NCBI RefSeq assembly: GCF_008124865.1
Contig: NZ_VNHY01000002.1
Coordinates: 186,001-250,000, forward strand
Length of the DNA: 64,000 bases
Source of the DNA: Fodinibius salinus
Lineage (GTDB): Bacteria > Bacteroidota > Rhodothermia > Balneolales > Balneolaceae
Direction: 5' to 3'
Under the pieces are notes generated by a model. The model did no database searches, was not told where the DNA came from, and saw only the letters and a program-made list of their open reading frames with translations. Positions 53,210 through 62,074 of this stretch are shown one piece after another. The translations under genes were made by a program, and so were the position numbers. Within the stretch, counting starts at the first letter, position 1. The number at the start of each line of letters is the position of its first letter.

Positions 53210-54535
53210 TTAATTAGAATAAATTGAGGACAGAGGCTCCAACCTTTCATTTTCCGTAATTGTAATAGGTATCTTTTCGCTGTGAATTACTTGTCCCTCT
53301 GCAGAATAATATTCAAAGGTAATTTCATGCTCTCCAGGCGGTAATTTAATTACATTGGTATATACTTTGCCCGGCATGGTTTGCCATCCTCGCAGATCAG
53401 CCTGTTCAGAAGCCTCTCTTATATTTTCTGCCAAAAAACCTACTACTTTCCCCAAGTCTTCATCTTGGTCTTCTGCAGCATCTGTTATCGCCTCTTCACC
53501 GGCAGATTTTAAAATCCCGCGAAGTGTAGCCCGGGCAACGATTATCGGCTTTTTAATCTGGAAGGTTTCCTGTGCTACCTTATCCATTTCTTCAATAATA
53601 AACATGGACACAGATTTTTCCTCATCAATAGTCGCCTCAACACGGGCTACCTTGGAAGGACGCATCACAAGCTTAGGAATTGCAATCTTAAGGCCAGGGG
53701 AATCATTAATATCCTCAATTTTGATATTATTGGATCTTTTTTCCGGCGCCTTACCACAAAAAGCTGTTAACAACACATTAAAATTATCTGGATTCTGGAC
53801 CTTTTTAAAAGCCGGAACAAACTCAACCTGCGAATTGGGTAGCGCCTGATGTCTCTCTATTGCGCTTTGTAAATTTTCCAGTTCTATCCGGGCATCATCC
53901 GGTGCTCCTGATTTCGCATACAACATTGAAGCCAAATAATGGCTTAATGGACTGTCGTGAATACTTGATGTTCCTGCATTCCACTCGATTTCATGATCTG
54001 TGGTATCAGATTCCTGCATAGAATTAGCATATCCAGCATACTTAGACTCAGCCTGGTCAAGCTTTTGGGCAATTCTCCGCGCCTCTACAAAAGCGGCCAA
54101 ATAATCATCCATTTCCAAATAGGCCAAACTTTTAAAGCCATTCAGATACACATCTTCATAAACCTCACCATCATAATTGAGTTGTGTATCATTCGTTAGA
54201 AACGCCTTTATACCCGTAGAAGCACTCTTTGCAAAGAACTGGTCAATGTATTCCTCTGCATTCGTAAATTCTTCTATACTTTTTTTATAGTTATTCTGAA
54301 AAAACTGAATAGTACCCATTTCCAGGCTATACAACACTCTGTCTTTAGCCTTGTAAACATCATTCTGTTTTAGACTATCAGCTATAGATGCAGCTTGCTG
54401 ATAATTGCCTGACTGAAATGAAGCCCCCATTTGCTTTTGCCCCGTCATAAGCTGTTGCGACGCGCAAGCAGTTAGTAAGGTTGAATATAAAACTAAAAGT
54501 ATTACTCTACCCGATGCTTTACTTATACTAATCAT
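53210..54535 (-). CDS. COG3014-family lipoprotein
   Basis: A 441-residue lipoprotein with a lipobox at LLTAC (Cys 24). Two TPR-like helical segments (GNYQQAASIADSLKQND; FQNNYKKSIEEFTNAEEY) precede a conserved core and a C-terminal beta-domain (KLPPGEHEITFEYYSAEGQVIH). This matches COG3014 lipoproteins, which in other Gram-negatives are encoded beside LpoB. The biochemical role is unknown; an envelope or peptidoglycan role is inferred from that linkage. Confidence 0.8.
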   Translation of the reverse strand: MISISKASGRVILLVLYSTLLTACASQQLMTGQKQMGASFQSGNYQQAASIADSLKQNDVYKAKDRVLYSLEMGTIQFFQNNYKKSIEEFTNAEEYIDQFFAKSASTGIKAFLTNDTQLNYDGEVYEDVYLNGFKSLAYLEMDDYLAAFVEARRIAQKLDQAESKYAGYANSMQESDTTDHEIEWNAGTSSIHDSPLSHYLASMLYAKSGAPDDARIELENLQSAIERHQALPNSQVEFVPAFKKVQNPDNFNVLLTAFCGKAPEKRSNNIKIEDINDSPGLKIAIPKLVMRPSKVARVEATIDEEKSVSMFIIEEMDKVAQETFQIKKPIIVARATLRGILKSAGEEAITDAAEDQDEDLGKVVGFLAENIREASEQADLRGWQTMPGKVYTNVIKLPPGEHEITFEYYSAEGQVIHSEKIPITITENERLEPLSSIYSN

Positions 54536-54715
54536 AAATTTGAACCCCTAAATTACAATGACCATTCATTGCATTTATCATGTCATAGCACATACCCCAC
54601 ATAAATTTGCGGGCTCTCCTGATTATAAAAATAGCCTCTCTCTTATTTCAAAGCCAATACCTGTGAACATTACAAACCCATGCACAGGTTAAACGTACCT
54701 AAATTAACTTAGAGC

Positions 54716-55315
54716 CTACCACTTAACTTTATTCCTCTCAATCATCTTCTTGATTTTCTTGTTCCCAAGCCAAGCTTTGGTATTATTTTCTACATTAATT
54801 AATTCAAGATTAACAGTATAAAACTTGGCAGCCTTAGTTCCATCCAGATTCTTATCCACATTGGCATCAATATTACCTACTAGCATATAGTCAGCGCCTA
54901 ATTCTTTAGCAAGCGCAGAAGCTGACTCATACGATGCATGTTGCTGTTGGTCAGTTCGCTCAGCACGAATTTGCTCACGTTGCTCAGGATCAGCAACAAT
55001 CTGAATCTGCTGGCTATTAACTACTGCCCGTTCAATTTCTTTAATAAAAATATTCGTCTGGATATGCTCAGTGGTGTTATTCCGGATATTCCCCACAATC
55101 ATAACCGGCCTGTCTTTCTGTTCATTCTGTAGCCAGGCTGCAGAGAGTAAATCAGATGTCATGTCTTGAGCTACCATGCGAGCATCCGTATCATTCCATT
55201 TGCCCGACAGGTCAGTTTGTGAATCTGTCTCCACGCGATTCACTTCTTGCGAAGGTGCACATCCTATTACCATAAACCCAACTAATAAACTCACTACTAT
55301 AGCAAACCTCATCAT
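54716..55315 (-). CDS. lpoB: Penicillin-binding protein activator LpoB
   Basis: An outer-membrane lipoprotein related to LpoB, which in E. coli reaches through the peptidoglycan to activate PBP1b. With the start at ATG 55313-55315 (AAGGGG site 7 bases upstream) it has 199 residues and lipobox VIGC (Cys 19). The core has VMIVGNIRNNTTEHIQTN, a LAKELGADYMLVGNI segment and KFYTVNLELINVENN, the LpoB fold. No PBP1b gene lies nearby. It opens the minus-strand cluster of lipoproteins. Confidence 0.87.
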   Translation of the reverse strand: MMRFAIVVSLLVGFMVIGCAPSQEVNRVETDSQTDLSGKWNDTDARMVAQDMTSDLLSAAWLQNEQKDRPVMIVGNIRNNTTEHIQTNIFIKEIERAVVNSQQIQIVADPEQREQIRAERTDQQQHASYESASALAKELGADYMLVGNIDANVDKNLDGTKAAKFYTVNLELINVENNTKAWLGNKKIKKMIERNKVKW

Positions 55316-55394
55316 ATTATACCCCTTTACTAATCTTGACTTTGTGTTTTTATTTAAACTGATTTTTGAAATTGCCACATTTAAGTAACTATTT

Positions 55395-55402
55395 CAAATC
55401 TA
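55395..55402 (-). promoter_or_regulatory. Candidate -7 element upstream of lpoB
   Basis: On the minus strand it reads TAGATTTG, an exact TAnnTTTG match, 80 bases before the lpoB start. A -33 TTTG is not evident at the usual spacing. The region is shared with the divergent gene at 55503. Confidence 0.35.
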
Positions 55403-55502
55403 TTTTTCTAAAGCTTGTAAATATAAATCTTTATGATTTAATTTATTTTAACTGCTTCCGTTTTGGTTGAATATAATCGAAAAACCTAAATCAAGAGTTA
55501 TT

Positions 55503-57056
55503 ATGAGACATTCGGCATTTAGTTATTTACGCCCCGTTCTATTACTCGTTGTGATGTTCTTTACCCTTTCCCTGACCGCTAACAGCCAAGACTTTGAAGA
55601 ATGGAAAGAAAATTACCTGCAGGAGTTTAAGGATTTTCAAAATAAATATGACAAGCAGTTTCACAAAATGTTGCAACAGGAGTGGACCAACCTTGATGTT
55701 AATATTAGTCCTGACCCTTATAAAGAAAATAAGCCCGAGCGGCCGCCTACAGTAGAAGAACCTTCAGTTTCGGACTCAAAACCTGTTCCCAATGTTTCAC
55801 TTACCAATAAGGAAAAATCAAGCCCACCGGTTACAAAGAAAACAACAGATACAGATGAAATTACTGTTGAAAACCGCAAAAAAGCACCTCCTGCAAATCT
55901 CCAATCAGGATTAAAGCCAACCTTTAAACCAACGGTGGAAAAGGCCGATGTCACAACCAAGAACCTCATGTTTTTTGATGTGCCTATTAGGTATCGATAC
56001 TACACAGCTTTTCAAAAACAGATAGATAAACCTGTAAATAAAAAAGTGATCTCCAACTTCTGGAAACATCTGAGTACTAAGGATTACCCTCCCTTTTTAA
56101 ATCAGATAAAACAAGTTCAAAACAAATTATCGCTTAATGATTTTGGATATGCCCAGCTGCTCGAAAATATAGGTGAACAAATTTATGGCAAAGACACACC
56201 TGAATCCACCTTGTTTGCTTGGTTTATGCTCACCCAGTCTGGTTTTAATACCCGTATAGGATATAATCAGGAAAATGTATACTTGCTTATCCAAACAACC
56301 CCCCGACTGTTTAATACTACTTATTTTACGATGAAGGGTACTAAGTATTATGCCATCTCATTTAATGAGACCAATAACAAGGCCCCGTCAAAACTTTATA
56401 CCTATAAAGGTGATTATCCCAAATCTGATATGAAAGCACTAAACCTGTCAGCAACTGATTTTCCGGCCTTCCCCGAAAAACCCATGAACAAAACAATGTC
56501 GTTTAGCTACAAGGATACCAGCTATAGCTTTGATGTGCCTATTAATCAACAGGTTATTAATTACTACAAAAACTACCCCAATGCATACCTGGGATTATAC
56601 TTTAACAGCAGGATGGATACAACGACCTACAATCAGCTGGCACGTTCACTACGGCCATTACTAAAAGGGAAAAGTGATTTTGAAAAGGTTAGCATCCTGC
56701 TGCGTTTTGTACAGACATCTCTGGAATATAAAACTGACCAACAGCAGTTTAATAAAGAAAAATATATGTTTCCCGAAGAGGCATTATACTATCCCGCTGC
56801 CGATTGTGAAGACAGAGCAGCTCTTTTTGCCTACTTAGTTGAGCATTTGGTGGGACTCGACTACATAAGCTTACGCTATCCAAACCACCTGACCGTCGCT
56901 GTTCACTTTCCCGAAAACCCACCGGAAGGAACCCATTTTAACTATCGAGGCAAATCCTACTATATGGCTGATCCCACTTACATTAACGCCGGTATCGGAA
57001 TGGTAATGCCCAGCATTAAAAATAAATCTCCCGAAATAATGGATTGGGAAATGTAG
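55503..57056 (+). CDS. Secreted transglutaminase-like protein
   Basis: A 517-residue protein with a signal peptide (hydrophobic segment ending LTANSQ). The mature N-terminus (FEEWKENYLQEFKDFQ) resembles that of the MltC-like enzyme at 50077. After a Pro/Lys-rich linker and a middle domain, the C-terminus carries a Cys-His-Asp triad: ADCEDRAAL (Cys about 436), NHLTVAV (His about 461) and ADPTY (Asp about 490). The family includes peptide-bond-modifying and peptidase members. Start at ATG 55503 is preferred. The gene is divergent from lpoB. Confidence 0.78.
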   Translation: MRHSAFSYLRPVLLLVVMFFTLSLTANSQDFEEWKENYLQEFKDFQNKYDKQFHKMLQQEWTNLDVNISPDPYKENKPERPPTVEEPSVSDSKPVPNVSLTNKEKSSPPVTKKTTDTDEITVENRKKAPPANLQSGLKPTFKPTVEKADVTTKNLMFFDVPIRYRYYTAFQKQIDKPVNKKVISNFWKHLSTKDYPPFLNQIKQVQNKLSLNDFGYAQLLENIGEQIYGKDTPESTLFAWFMLTQSGFNTRIGYNQENVYLLIQTTPRLFNTTYFTMKGTKYYAISFNETNNKAPSKLYTYKGDYPKSDMKALNLSATDFPAFPEKPMNKTMSFSYKDTSYSFDVPINQQVINYYKNYPNAYLGLYFNSRMDTTTYNQLARSLRPLLKGKSDFEKVSILLRFVQTSLEYKTDQQQFNKEKYMFPEEALYYPAADCEDRAALFAYLVEHLVGLDYISLRYPNHLTVAVHFPENPPEGTHFNYRGKSYYMADPTYINAGIGMVMPSIKNKSPEIMDWEM

Positions 57057-57070
57057 AACGTTGTCTTCCT

Positions 57071-58561
57071 CTAATTCTTAAACACTTTAAAGAACTCTTC
57101 GACATTATCAGGCGTAGAAGTCATATAACTTATCCCCCAAGTAGCTATCAGACTCAAGAAAAAAGCGGGTATTAATTCATAAAGATTATTTTTCAAGATT
57201 GGTACATAATACCACACTATCGTCGTTAGGGTACCCGTCAACAGTCCAGCAAATACCCCAGCACGTGTTGTTCCCTTCCAATAAAGAGCCAAGATAGAAG
57301 TAGGCCCAATAGCTGCTCCCAATCCCGCCCAGGCGAAAAGCACAAGCCAGAATACCAGCTCCTGAGCAACCAAGCTAAAAAACAACGCCACCGCAACTAG
57401 TGCTACCACAACTGCTCTACTGTAACGAACCAGCTTTTTCTGCGAAAGCTGTTGACCTTTCTTAATGATCCGATCGTAAATATCCCGAACAACAGCTGAG
57501 GCCGCAACCAAAAGCTGTGAATCTGCAGTGGACATAATTGCAGCAAAAATGGATGCTACTACAATCCCAAACACTACCGGCGAAAGATGCTGCTGTGCTA
57601 AAATAGGATACAGATTCTCGGTATCAGCCGCTGGCAGCATCTCTACCTCAGGAAAATAAACGCGACCGGCCAATCCAATAAAGATGGCGCCCCATCCCAT
57701 CACTACATTCCAGATAGTGCCTACCACCGCCGACCAGCGCAACTGCTTTGCATCATCAATAGCCATATATCGCGACAAGATATGCGGATTACCGGGTGAA
57801 CCCAGTCCGATACCAACAAATCCCAGAAATCCACCAACGGTAATGGCAAACGGATCAACAAAACCGGCTTCAAAATCTGTGAGTTGCGACAAGACTGCTG
57901 GGAGTCCACCAGCATCCCAAATAGCCAAGAAAGGGAGTACTACCAGCGCAAAGACCATAAAAATAGCCTGAAACATATCAGTAAGACTCACCGCCAAAAA
58001 CCCACCTAACACTGTATAAGCCAATATGATGGCCGCAGAAATAAAAATACCCGTGGTCTGATCAATGGGGAAGCTCGAAGCAAATGCCTTACCGCCGGCT
58101 ACAAACTGTGCAGCAACATAGCTGATCATAAAAATCAAAAATACTACAACCAGCACCATCCGTAAACGGCCATCCGTATCGTTAAATCGCTTCGCGAAAA
58201 AATCGGGCACGGTAATACAGTCATAGGCTTCCGAAAAATTCCGAAGCCTGCGAGCATAGTAGAGAAACAAGAAAAGCTCAACTATAATATATCCGGCTAC
58301 AGCCCAAACCGCAGAGGCCCCCTGCGCATATGCCATGCCAGTAACACCGAGCAATAGCCAGGCACTACGGCCCGACACCACCGCCGAAAGGGCTACTACA
58401 AAACGATTTATTTTACGCCCACCAATAAAAAATTCGCTGATACCCTCTGATGAAAACCGCGAAGAATATATACCTATCCCCACCAGCAACAGCAGATATC
58501 CCACAAATGCCCAGATGGCATATTGGTCAACAGCTAAAGAAATAGCCTGAGACTCATCCAT
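57071..58561 (-). CDS. Sodium:solute symporter (SSS family)
   Basis: A 496-residue transporter with about 13 transmembrane segments. SSS-family features include a sodium-binding core (VVSGRSAWLLLGVTGMAYAQG) and the GGFLAVSLTDMFQAIFM helix. It resembles proline or related PutP-type transporters, but the substrate cannot be told. Its start overlaps the last eight bases of a 32-codon membrane ORF (58554-58652), which suggests coupling. It converges on the transglutaminase-like gene with a gap of 14 bases. Confidence 0.92.
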   Translation of the reverse strand: MDESQAISLAVDQYAIWAFVGYLLLLVGIGIYSSRFSSEGISEFFIGGRKINRFVVALSAVVSGRSAWLLLGVTGMAYAQGASAVWAVAGYIIVELFLFLYYARRLRNFSEAYDCITVPDFFAKRFNDTDGRLRMVLVVVFLIFMISYVAAQFVAGGKAFASSFPIDQTTGIFISAAIILAYTVLGGFLAVSLTDMFQAIFMVFALVVLPFLAIWDAGGLPAVLSQLTDFEAGFVDPFAITVGGFLGFVGIGLGSPGNPHILSRYMAIDDAKQLRWSAVVGTIWNVVMGWGAIFIGLAGRVYFPEVEMLPAADTENLYPILAQQHLSPVVFGIVVASIFAAIMSTADSQLLVAASAVVRDIYDRIIKKGQQLSQKKLVRYSRAVVVALVAVALFFSLVAQELVFWLVLFAWAGLGAAIGPTSILALYWKGTTRAGVFAGLLTGTLTTIVWYYVPILKNNLYELIPAFFLSLIATWGISYMTSTPDNVEEFFKVFKN

Positions 58562-58652
58562 CGTCAGCCCGCTTAATACGATAGGATAAAAATACCGCCA
58601 GCAAAATTACTGAAACCGGCAGGACAAACATTATCAGATAAAAAGTAAGCAT
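58554..58652 (-). CDS. 32-residue membrane protein coupled to the symporter
   Basis: An ATG-started frame (58650-58652) encodes a single-helix membrane protein (LIMFVLPVSVILLAVFLSY) ending RIKRADDG, with positive residues on the cytoplasmic side. Its stop overlaps the symporter start (ATGGATGA), a typical coupled arrangement. Small accessory membrane proteins encoded beside SSS transporters are known in other bacteria. It could be such a partner. Confidence 0.55.
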   Translation of the reverse strand: MLTFYLIMFVLPVSVILLAVFLSYRIKRADDG

Positions 58653-58726
58653 GCTGTGATATTTTATAAGTAAATATATCTGTGCAAGACTTTAATTTCT
58701 TTCTATCTAGTTGCCCCGTACTCACA

Positions 58727-60130
58727 TTATGGGAAAATGCCCATCTGCTCGTAAATAACCCCTACTTTATTAATTGCACTCAAAAAGGCCGCGGTTCGTA
58801 AATCGATCTGATGCTTTTTACGCAGCTCGTTAAGTTCGTTATAGGCATTCACCATCGTCTCTTCGAGCCCGGAATCCACCAAGTCATACTCTCCGGCACC
58901 TTGAGCCAATTCGTTCATTTCCAATTCCGTAAACGAACGATCTGAAGTGTTTTCAATTACATTTAAAATTTTTCGATAACTGTTCTCCTCAAAGCGCTTT
59001 TCCATGCGTCCAAAACGGACGTGTGATAAGTTTTTAAGCCACTCAAAATAAGAAACCGTCACGCCACCGGCATTTAAGTAGTTATCCGGAATAATCAACG
59101 CTCCTTTTTCTTTTAGTATTTGATGTGCCTTTGCTGTGGTAGGGCCATTGGCTGCCTCTGCAATGATTTTTGCTTGGATATCTGGGGCATTTTCTTCGTG
59201 TAACTGATTTTCAAGCGCAGCGGGAATAAGAATATCGCACTCTTCTTTAAGCACCGCTGTATTACTTTCCAGCTCTTTGGTATTCCCAAAGCCCACTATA
59301 GATCCCGTTTCTTCACGATAATTGATCAAATCTTCCAAATCAATACCATCAGAATCATAGATAGATCCTTCAACCTCTGCTACTCCTACCATTTTTGCGC
59401 CACCTTCGGTCATATATTTAGCAGCGTGGTATCCTACATTACCAAGTCCCTGAATTACAAAAGTCTTTCCTTCCAACCCAGGCTCAAGATCGAGATCTTT
59501 CATATCTTCTGTTTGGCGACAGGATTCTCGAACCCCAAAATAAACACCACGCCCGGTTGCTTCGGTACGGCCGCGTACTCCACCCTGCGGAATAGGCTTA
59601 CCGGTTACACAAGCTTCGGCATTCAGATCGGAAACAAGCTGTCGATAAGTATCGAATACCCAGCCCATTTCGCGCGCACCAGTACCATAATCAGGAGCAG
59701 GCACATCCGATCCCGGACCCAAGAAATCTTTTTTGATAAGCTCATAAGTATATCGGCGGGTAATGCGCTCAATTTCATCATCCGAAAATTCTGACTTGTC
59801 AATTTTTATACCTCCTTTGGCTCCGCCGAAGGGGACATCTACCACGGCGCATTTGTACGTCATAAGAGCAGCCAGCGCCATCGTCTCATCCTCATTTACT
59901 GCTGTACTAAATCGTATTCCTCCTTTGGTAGGTAACTTGTGATGGCTATGCTCTACTCTGTAACCGTGAATCACCTTGATAGAACCGTCATCACGCTCTA
60001 GGGGAAAAGTGATATGATATACATTATTGCAAACTTTAATCTGGTCCAATAACCCTTGTTCATAGTCAGAGTACTGTGCTGCAATATCGAATGCTTCGTT
60101 AACCTGTTTAAAAAACTTATAATCGGACAT
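58727..60130 (-). CDS. Glutamate dehydrogenase (Glu/Leu/Phe/Val family)
   Basis: Interconverts glutamate with 2-oxoglutarate and ammonia. The 467-residue protein has the catalytic-Lys segment PFGGAKGGI (about residue 105), the GPGSDVPAPDYGTG motif and a Rossmann domain starting VIQGLGNVGYHAAK. The C-terminal VSYFEWLKNLSH motif is typical of glutamate dehydrogenase rather than leucine dehydrogenase. Cofactor is not certain. It has about 100 bases upstream to a 2H phosphoesterase gene. Confidence 0.93.
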   Translation of the reverse strand: MSDYKFFKQVNEAFDIAAQYSDYEQGLLDQIKVCNNVYHITFPLERDDGSIKVIHGYRVEHSHHKLPTKGGIRFSTAVNEDETMALAALMTYKCAVVDVPFGGAKGGIKIDKSEFSDDEIERITRRYTYELIKKDFLGPGSDVPAPDYGTGAREMGWVFDTYRQLVSDLNAEACVTGKPIPQGGVRGRTEATGRGVYFGVRESCRQTEDMKDLDLEPGLEGKTFVIQGLGNVGYHAAKYMTEGGAKMVGVAEVEGSIYDSDGIDLEDLINYREETGSIVGFGNTKELESNTAVLKEECDILIPAALENQLHEENAPDIQAKIIAEAANGPTTAKAHQILKEKGALIIPDNYLNAGGVTVSYFEWLKNLSHVRFGRMEKRFEENSYRKILNVIENTSDRSFTELEMNELAQGAGEYDLVDSGLEETMVNAYNELNELRKKHQIDLRTAAFLSAINKVGVIYEQMGIFP

Positions 60131-60229
60131 GAAGACTCCTATTTAAAATATTAATACAATTGAAATACTATCTTTTCTGATGCAGAATCATCGTGATATT
60201 ACCGCAGACTTTCAACTTATAAAACCTTA

Positions 60230-60748
60230 TTAACGCTCTTTAAAAACAGCGGTATGTATTCGCTTCCATTGCTCGGGCGTACCGGTTGTTTGCACGAGTG
60301 CTAGATGCTTGGCTTTAAACCGAATGTAAAACTCACGACCAATCAGATTTAATATTCGCTGTTTTTTATCTTGTGCCATATCACCATACATCAGGCTAAG
60401 GTGAGGCATAAAACCATCCTCTACTACCTCAAACAACTCTGTAGCTATATTGCGAAGCTCCATTAACTCACTACTTTCTTCCGCATGAATAAACAACGAC
60501 TGATAAAATCGGTCGCGATAACCAGCTTTTGTAAGATGTACAGTAAACGGACTGCCCGAAGAAGCAAGCGTATTTGTGAGTGAGGTCAACTCTGTTTCTG
60601 AACCTTTCAGACTTCCCAAAAGCGTAAGATGAGGCGAAAATTTCGGCGTCTCATACTTCTTACTCAACTTTTGGATTTGCTCTTTTAGTTTATAACCGAT
60701 ATCTCCGCCGGGTTCAAGCCACAGTGAATAAGTTGGTGTATTACTCAT
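60230..60748 (-). CDS. 2H phosphoesterase (2'-5' RNA ligase-like)
   Basis: A 172-residue protein with two H-x-T/S motifs: HLTLLG (about residue 40) and HLSLMYG (about 116), the catalytic pair of the 2H superfamily. The shape fits cyclic phosphodiesterases and bacterial LigT relatives. Natural substrates of the family include 2',3'-cyclic phosphates and ADP-ribose 1'',2''-cyclic phosphate. It is cytoplasmic. It lies alone between two minus-strand genes. Confidence 0.86.
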   Translation of the reverse strand: MSNTPTYSLWLEPGGDIGYKLKEQIQKLSKKYETPKFSPHLTLLGSLKGSETELTSLTNTLASSGSPFTVHLTKAGYRDRFYQSLFIHAEESSELMELRNIATELFEVVEDGFMPHLSLMYGDMAQDKKQRILNLIGREFYIRFKAKHLALVQTTGTPEQWKRIHTAVFKER

Positions 60749-60808
60749 TGAATCCTCCTGCCTACATTTCGATTGGCATGTAATATTTCTAATAAAAGCA
60801 GAATTTTT

Positions 60809-61561
60809 CTAATAATTTAGTGGTAAATAAACATGTAGATGATCGGCGGTACCCACATGTCTTGAAACTTGTAATGCCATTGCCCGCAAACTTATAACCA
60901 GCATCCAATTTTTCCACTCCGGACGCCCTTTAGTTCGCAAATCTATGGCATGTACATAACCGCTTGATTGTGGATAGTGCAAAGATTCAGGATTTTTATC
61001 CATCCCCATTTGCTCATAATCTTCGGGACGTCGCTGGATATCTGTGATCACAACGTCACTATCAGCCAATGTTACTGTCGCCACACTTATCCGCAGAATA
61101 GGATGCAACTGCCGGTAATAACGCTGGGCTTCTTTGGTCTTCGTATTTTCTGCCGAAACATAGATCAATCCATATAGTGCATAAGCAGTAACCAATACTA
61201 GGATTCCATACCGGATTTTTCGATGTATTTTAAATTTTTGTCTATACCACAAACTCACTCCCAAAGCATACCCAAACAACAGTAACACTGTCAGCAGTAC
61301 ACTCATTACAAGAGCGAGCCACCCGTTGAGATGAAATTGAGAATAGCCATAAACAGATGTTCGCACTAATAACAAAAAAGGTGCTACAACAATTGCTAGT
61401 ATCCCTAATAAATATAATAGTACGTTCTGTACCCAGCGAAAAAAAGAAGGAGCGGAAACATCCTTTTGCCCTTTTATTGCATTCAGCTGGTGATCAAATT
61501 TGTTATCCAGCTCCTTGAGCGTTTGGGGATCAAAATCGGTATTGGCATTATCGGCACACAT
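60809..61561 (-). CDS. Membrane protein with C-terminal soluble domain, possible M15-like fold
   Basis: A 250-residue protein. A soluble N-terminus (about 40 residues) leads to three membrane segments (about residues 45-70, 83-105 and 118-135). The C-terminal 110 residues are soluble. Two pieces, SGYVHAIDLRT and ADHLHVYLP, resemble the HxxGxAxD...HxH zinc ligands of LAS/M15 peptidases but in a degraded order, so an active peptidase is uncertain. I do not recognise the full family. The start at ATG 61559-61561 looks right. Confidence 0.6.
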   Translation of the reverse strand: MCADNANTDFDPQTLKELDNKFDHQLNAIKGQKDVSAPSFFRWVQNVLLYLLGILAIVVAPFLLLVRTSVYGYSQFHLNGWLALVMSVLLTVLLLFGYALGVSLWYRQKFKIHRKIRYGILVLVTAYALYGLIYVSAENTKTKEAQRYYRQLHPILRISVATVTLADSDVVITDIQRRPEDYEQMGMDKNPESLHYPQSSGYVHAIDLRTKGRPEWKNWMLVISLRAMALQVSRHVGTADHLHVYLPLNY

Positions 61562-61604
61562 CGTATAATTGTATCACGTCTTACGCTCATAAATGTTTCG
61601 ATAC

Positions 61605-61634
61605 AGCAAAGGCCCCGACAGCCTGCCGGAGCCT
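61605..61634 (-). terminator. Probable terminator of the GlsB/YeaQ-type gene
   Basis: On the minus strand AGGCTCCG (61634-61627) pairs with CGGGGCCT (61617-61610) through one G-U pair, and TTT follows. It separates the small membrane protein gene at 61683 from the next minus-strand gene. Confidence 0.6.
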
Positions 61635-61682
61635 CATATAATCAATCTTCCTGGTACTTCAAATGTACCTTTGTAAGCTCAT

Positions 61683-61943
61683 TTAATGAGCAGTTTCTCT
61701 CTGCTGATAAAACACATTCATTACAAACAGAATAGCTAAGCTGCCAACCGCCGCAAACACAATACCACCGGGTAGCTGCATCAATACTGTAATACTACCT
61801 ACAATAAGCGAACCGGCAATACCTGCCACTAAATTGGGAAATAGTCCAATTGTGGTATTCCGCATAGCCAGTTTGGCAATAGCTCCAATAACCATGCCCA
61901 GCGCAATCAGCCAGAAAATGGTAGCTCCATCTAAAACGTCCAT
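61683..61943 (-). CDS. GlsB/YeaQ/YmgE family stress-response membrane protein
   Basis: An 86-residue protein with three membrane segments (about residues 8-25, 33-55 and 60-78). The first helix contains IALGMVIGAIAKLAM and the second NLVAGIAGSLIVGS, matching the transglycosylase-associated (YeaQ/YmgE) family. These small proteins are induced by stress in several bacteria; their function is not settled. It is followed by a probable terminator. Confidence 0.88.
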   Translation of the reverse strand: MDVLDGATIFWLIALGMVIGAIAKLAMRNTTIGLFPNLVAGIAGSLIVGSITVLMQLPGGIVFAAVGSLAILFVMNVFYQQRETAH

Positions 61944-62074
61944 TTCTAAAATATTGTTTAAATTTTGGGATTAATGAGCTAAAAAATAACTTATTTTCTG
62001 TGTTTTTGGAACCCTGATTTACCTGTTATTAAAATAGTTCCCAAATATTCACACGTATATCACTGTAAAGATAC

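Noticed and set aside
54659-54689. ACCTGTG/CACAGGT hairpin downstream of lpoB as terminator
   Set aside because: A 17-base loop and no T-tract on the minus strand; too weak to call.
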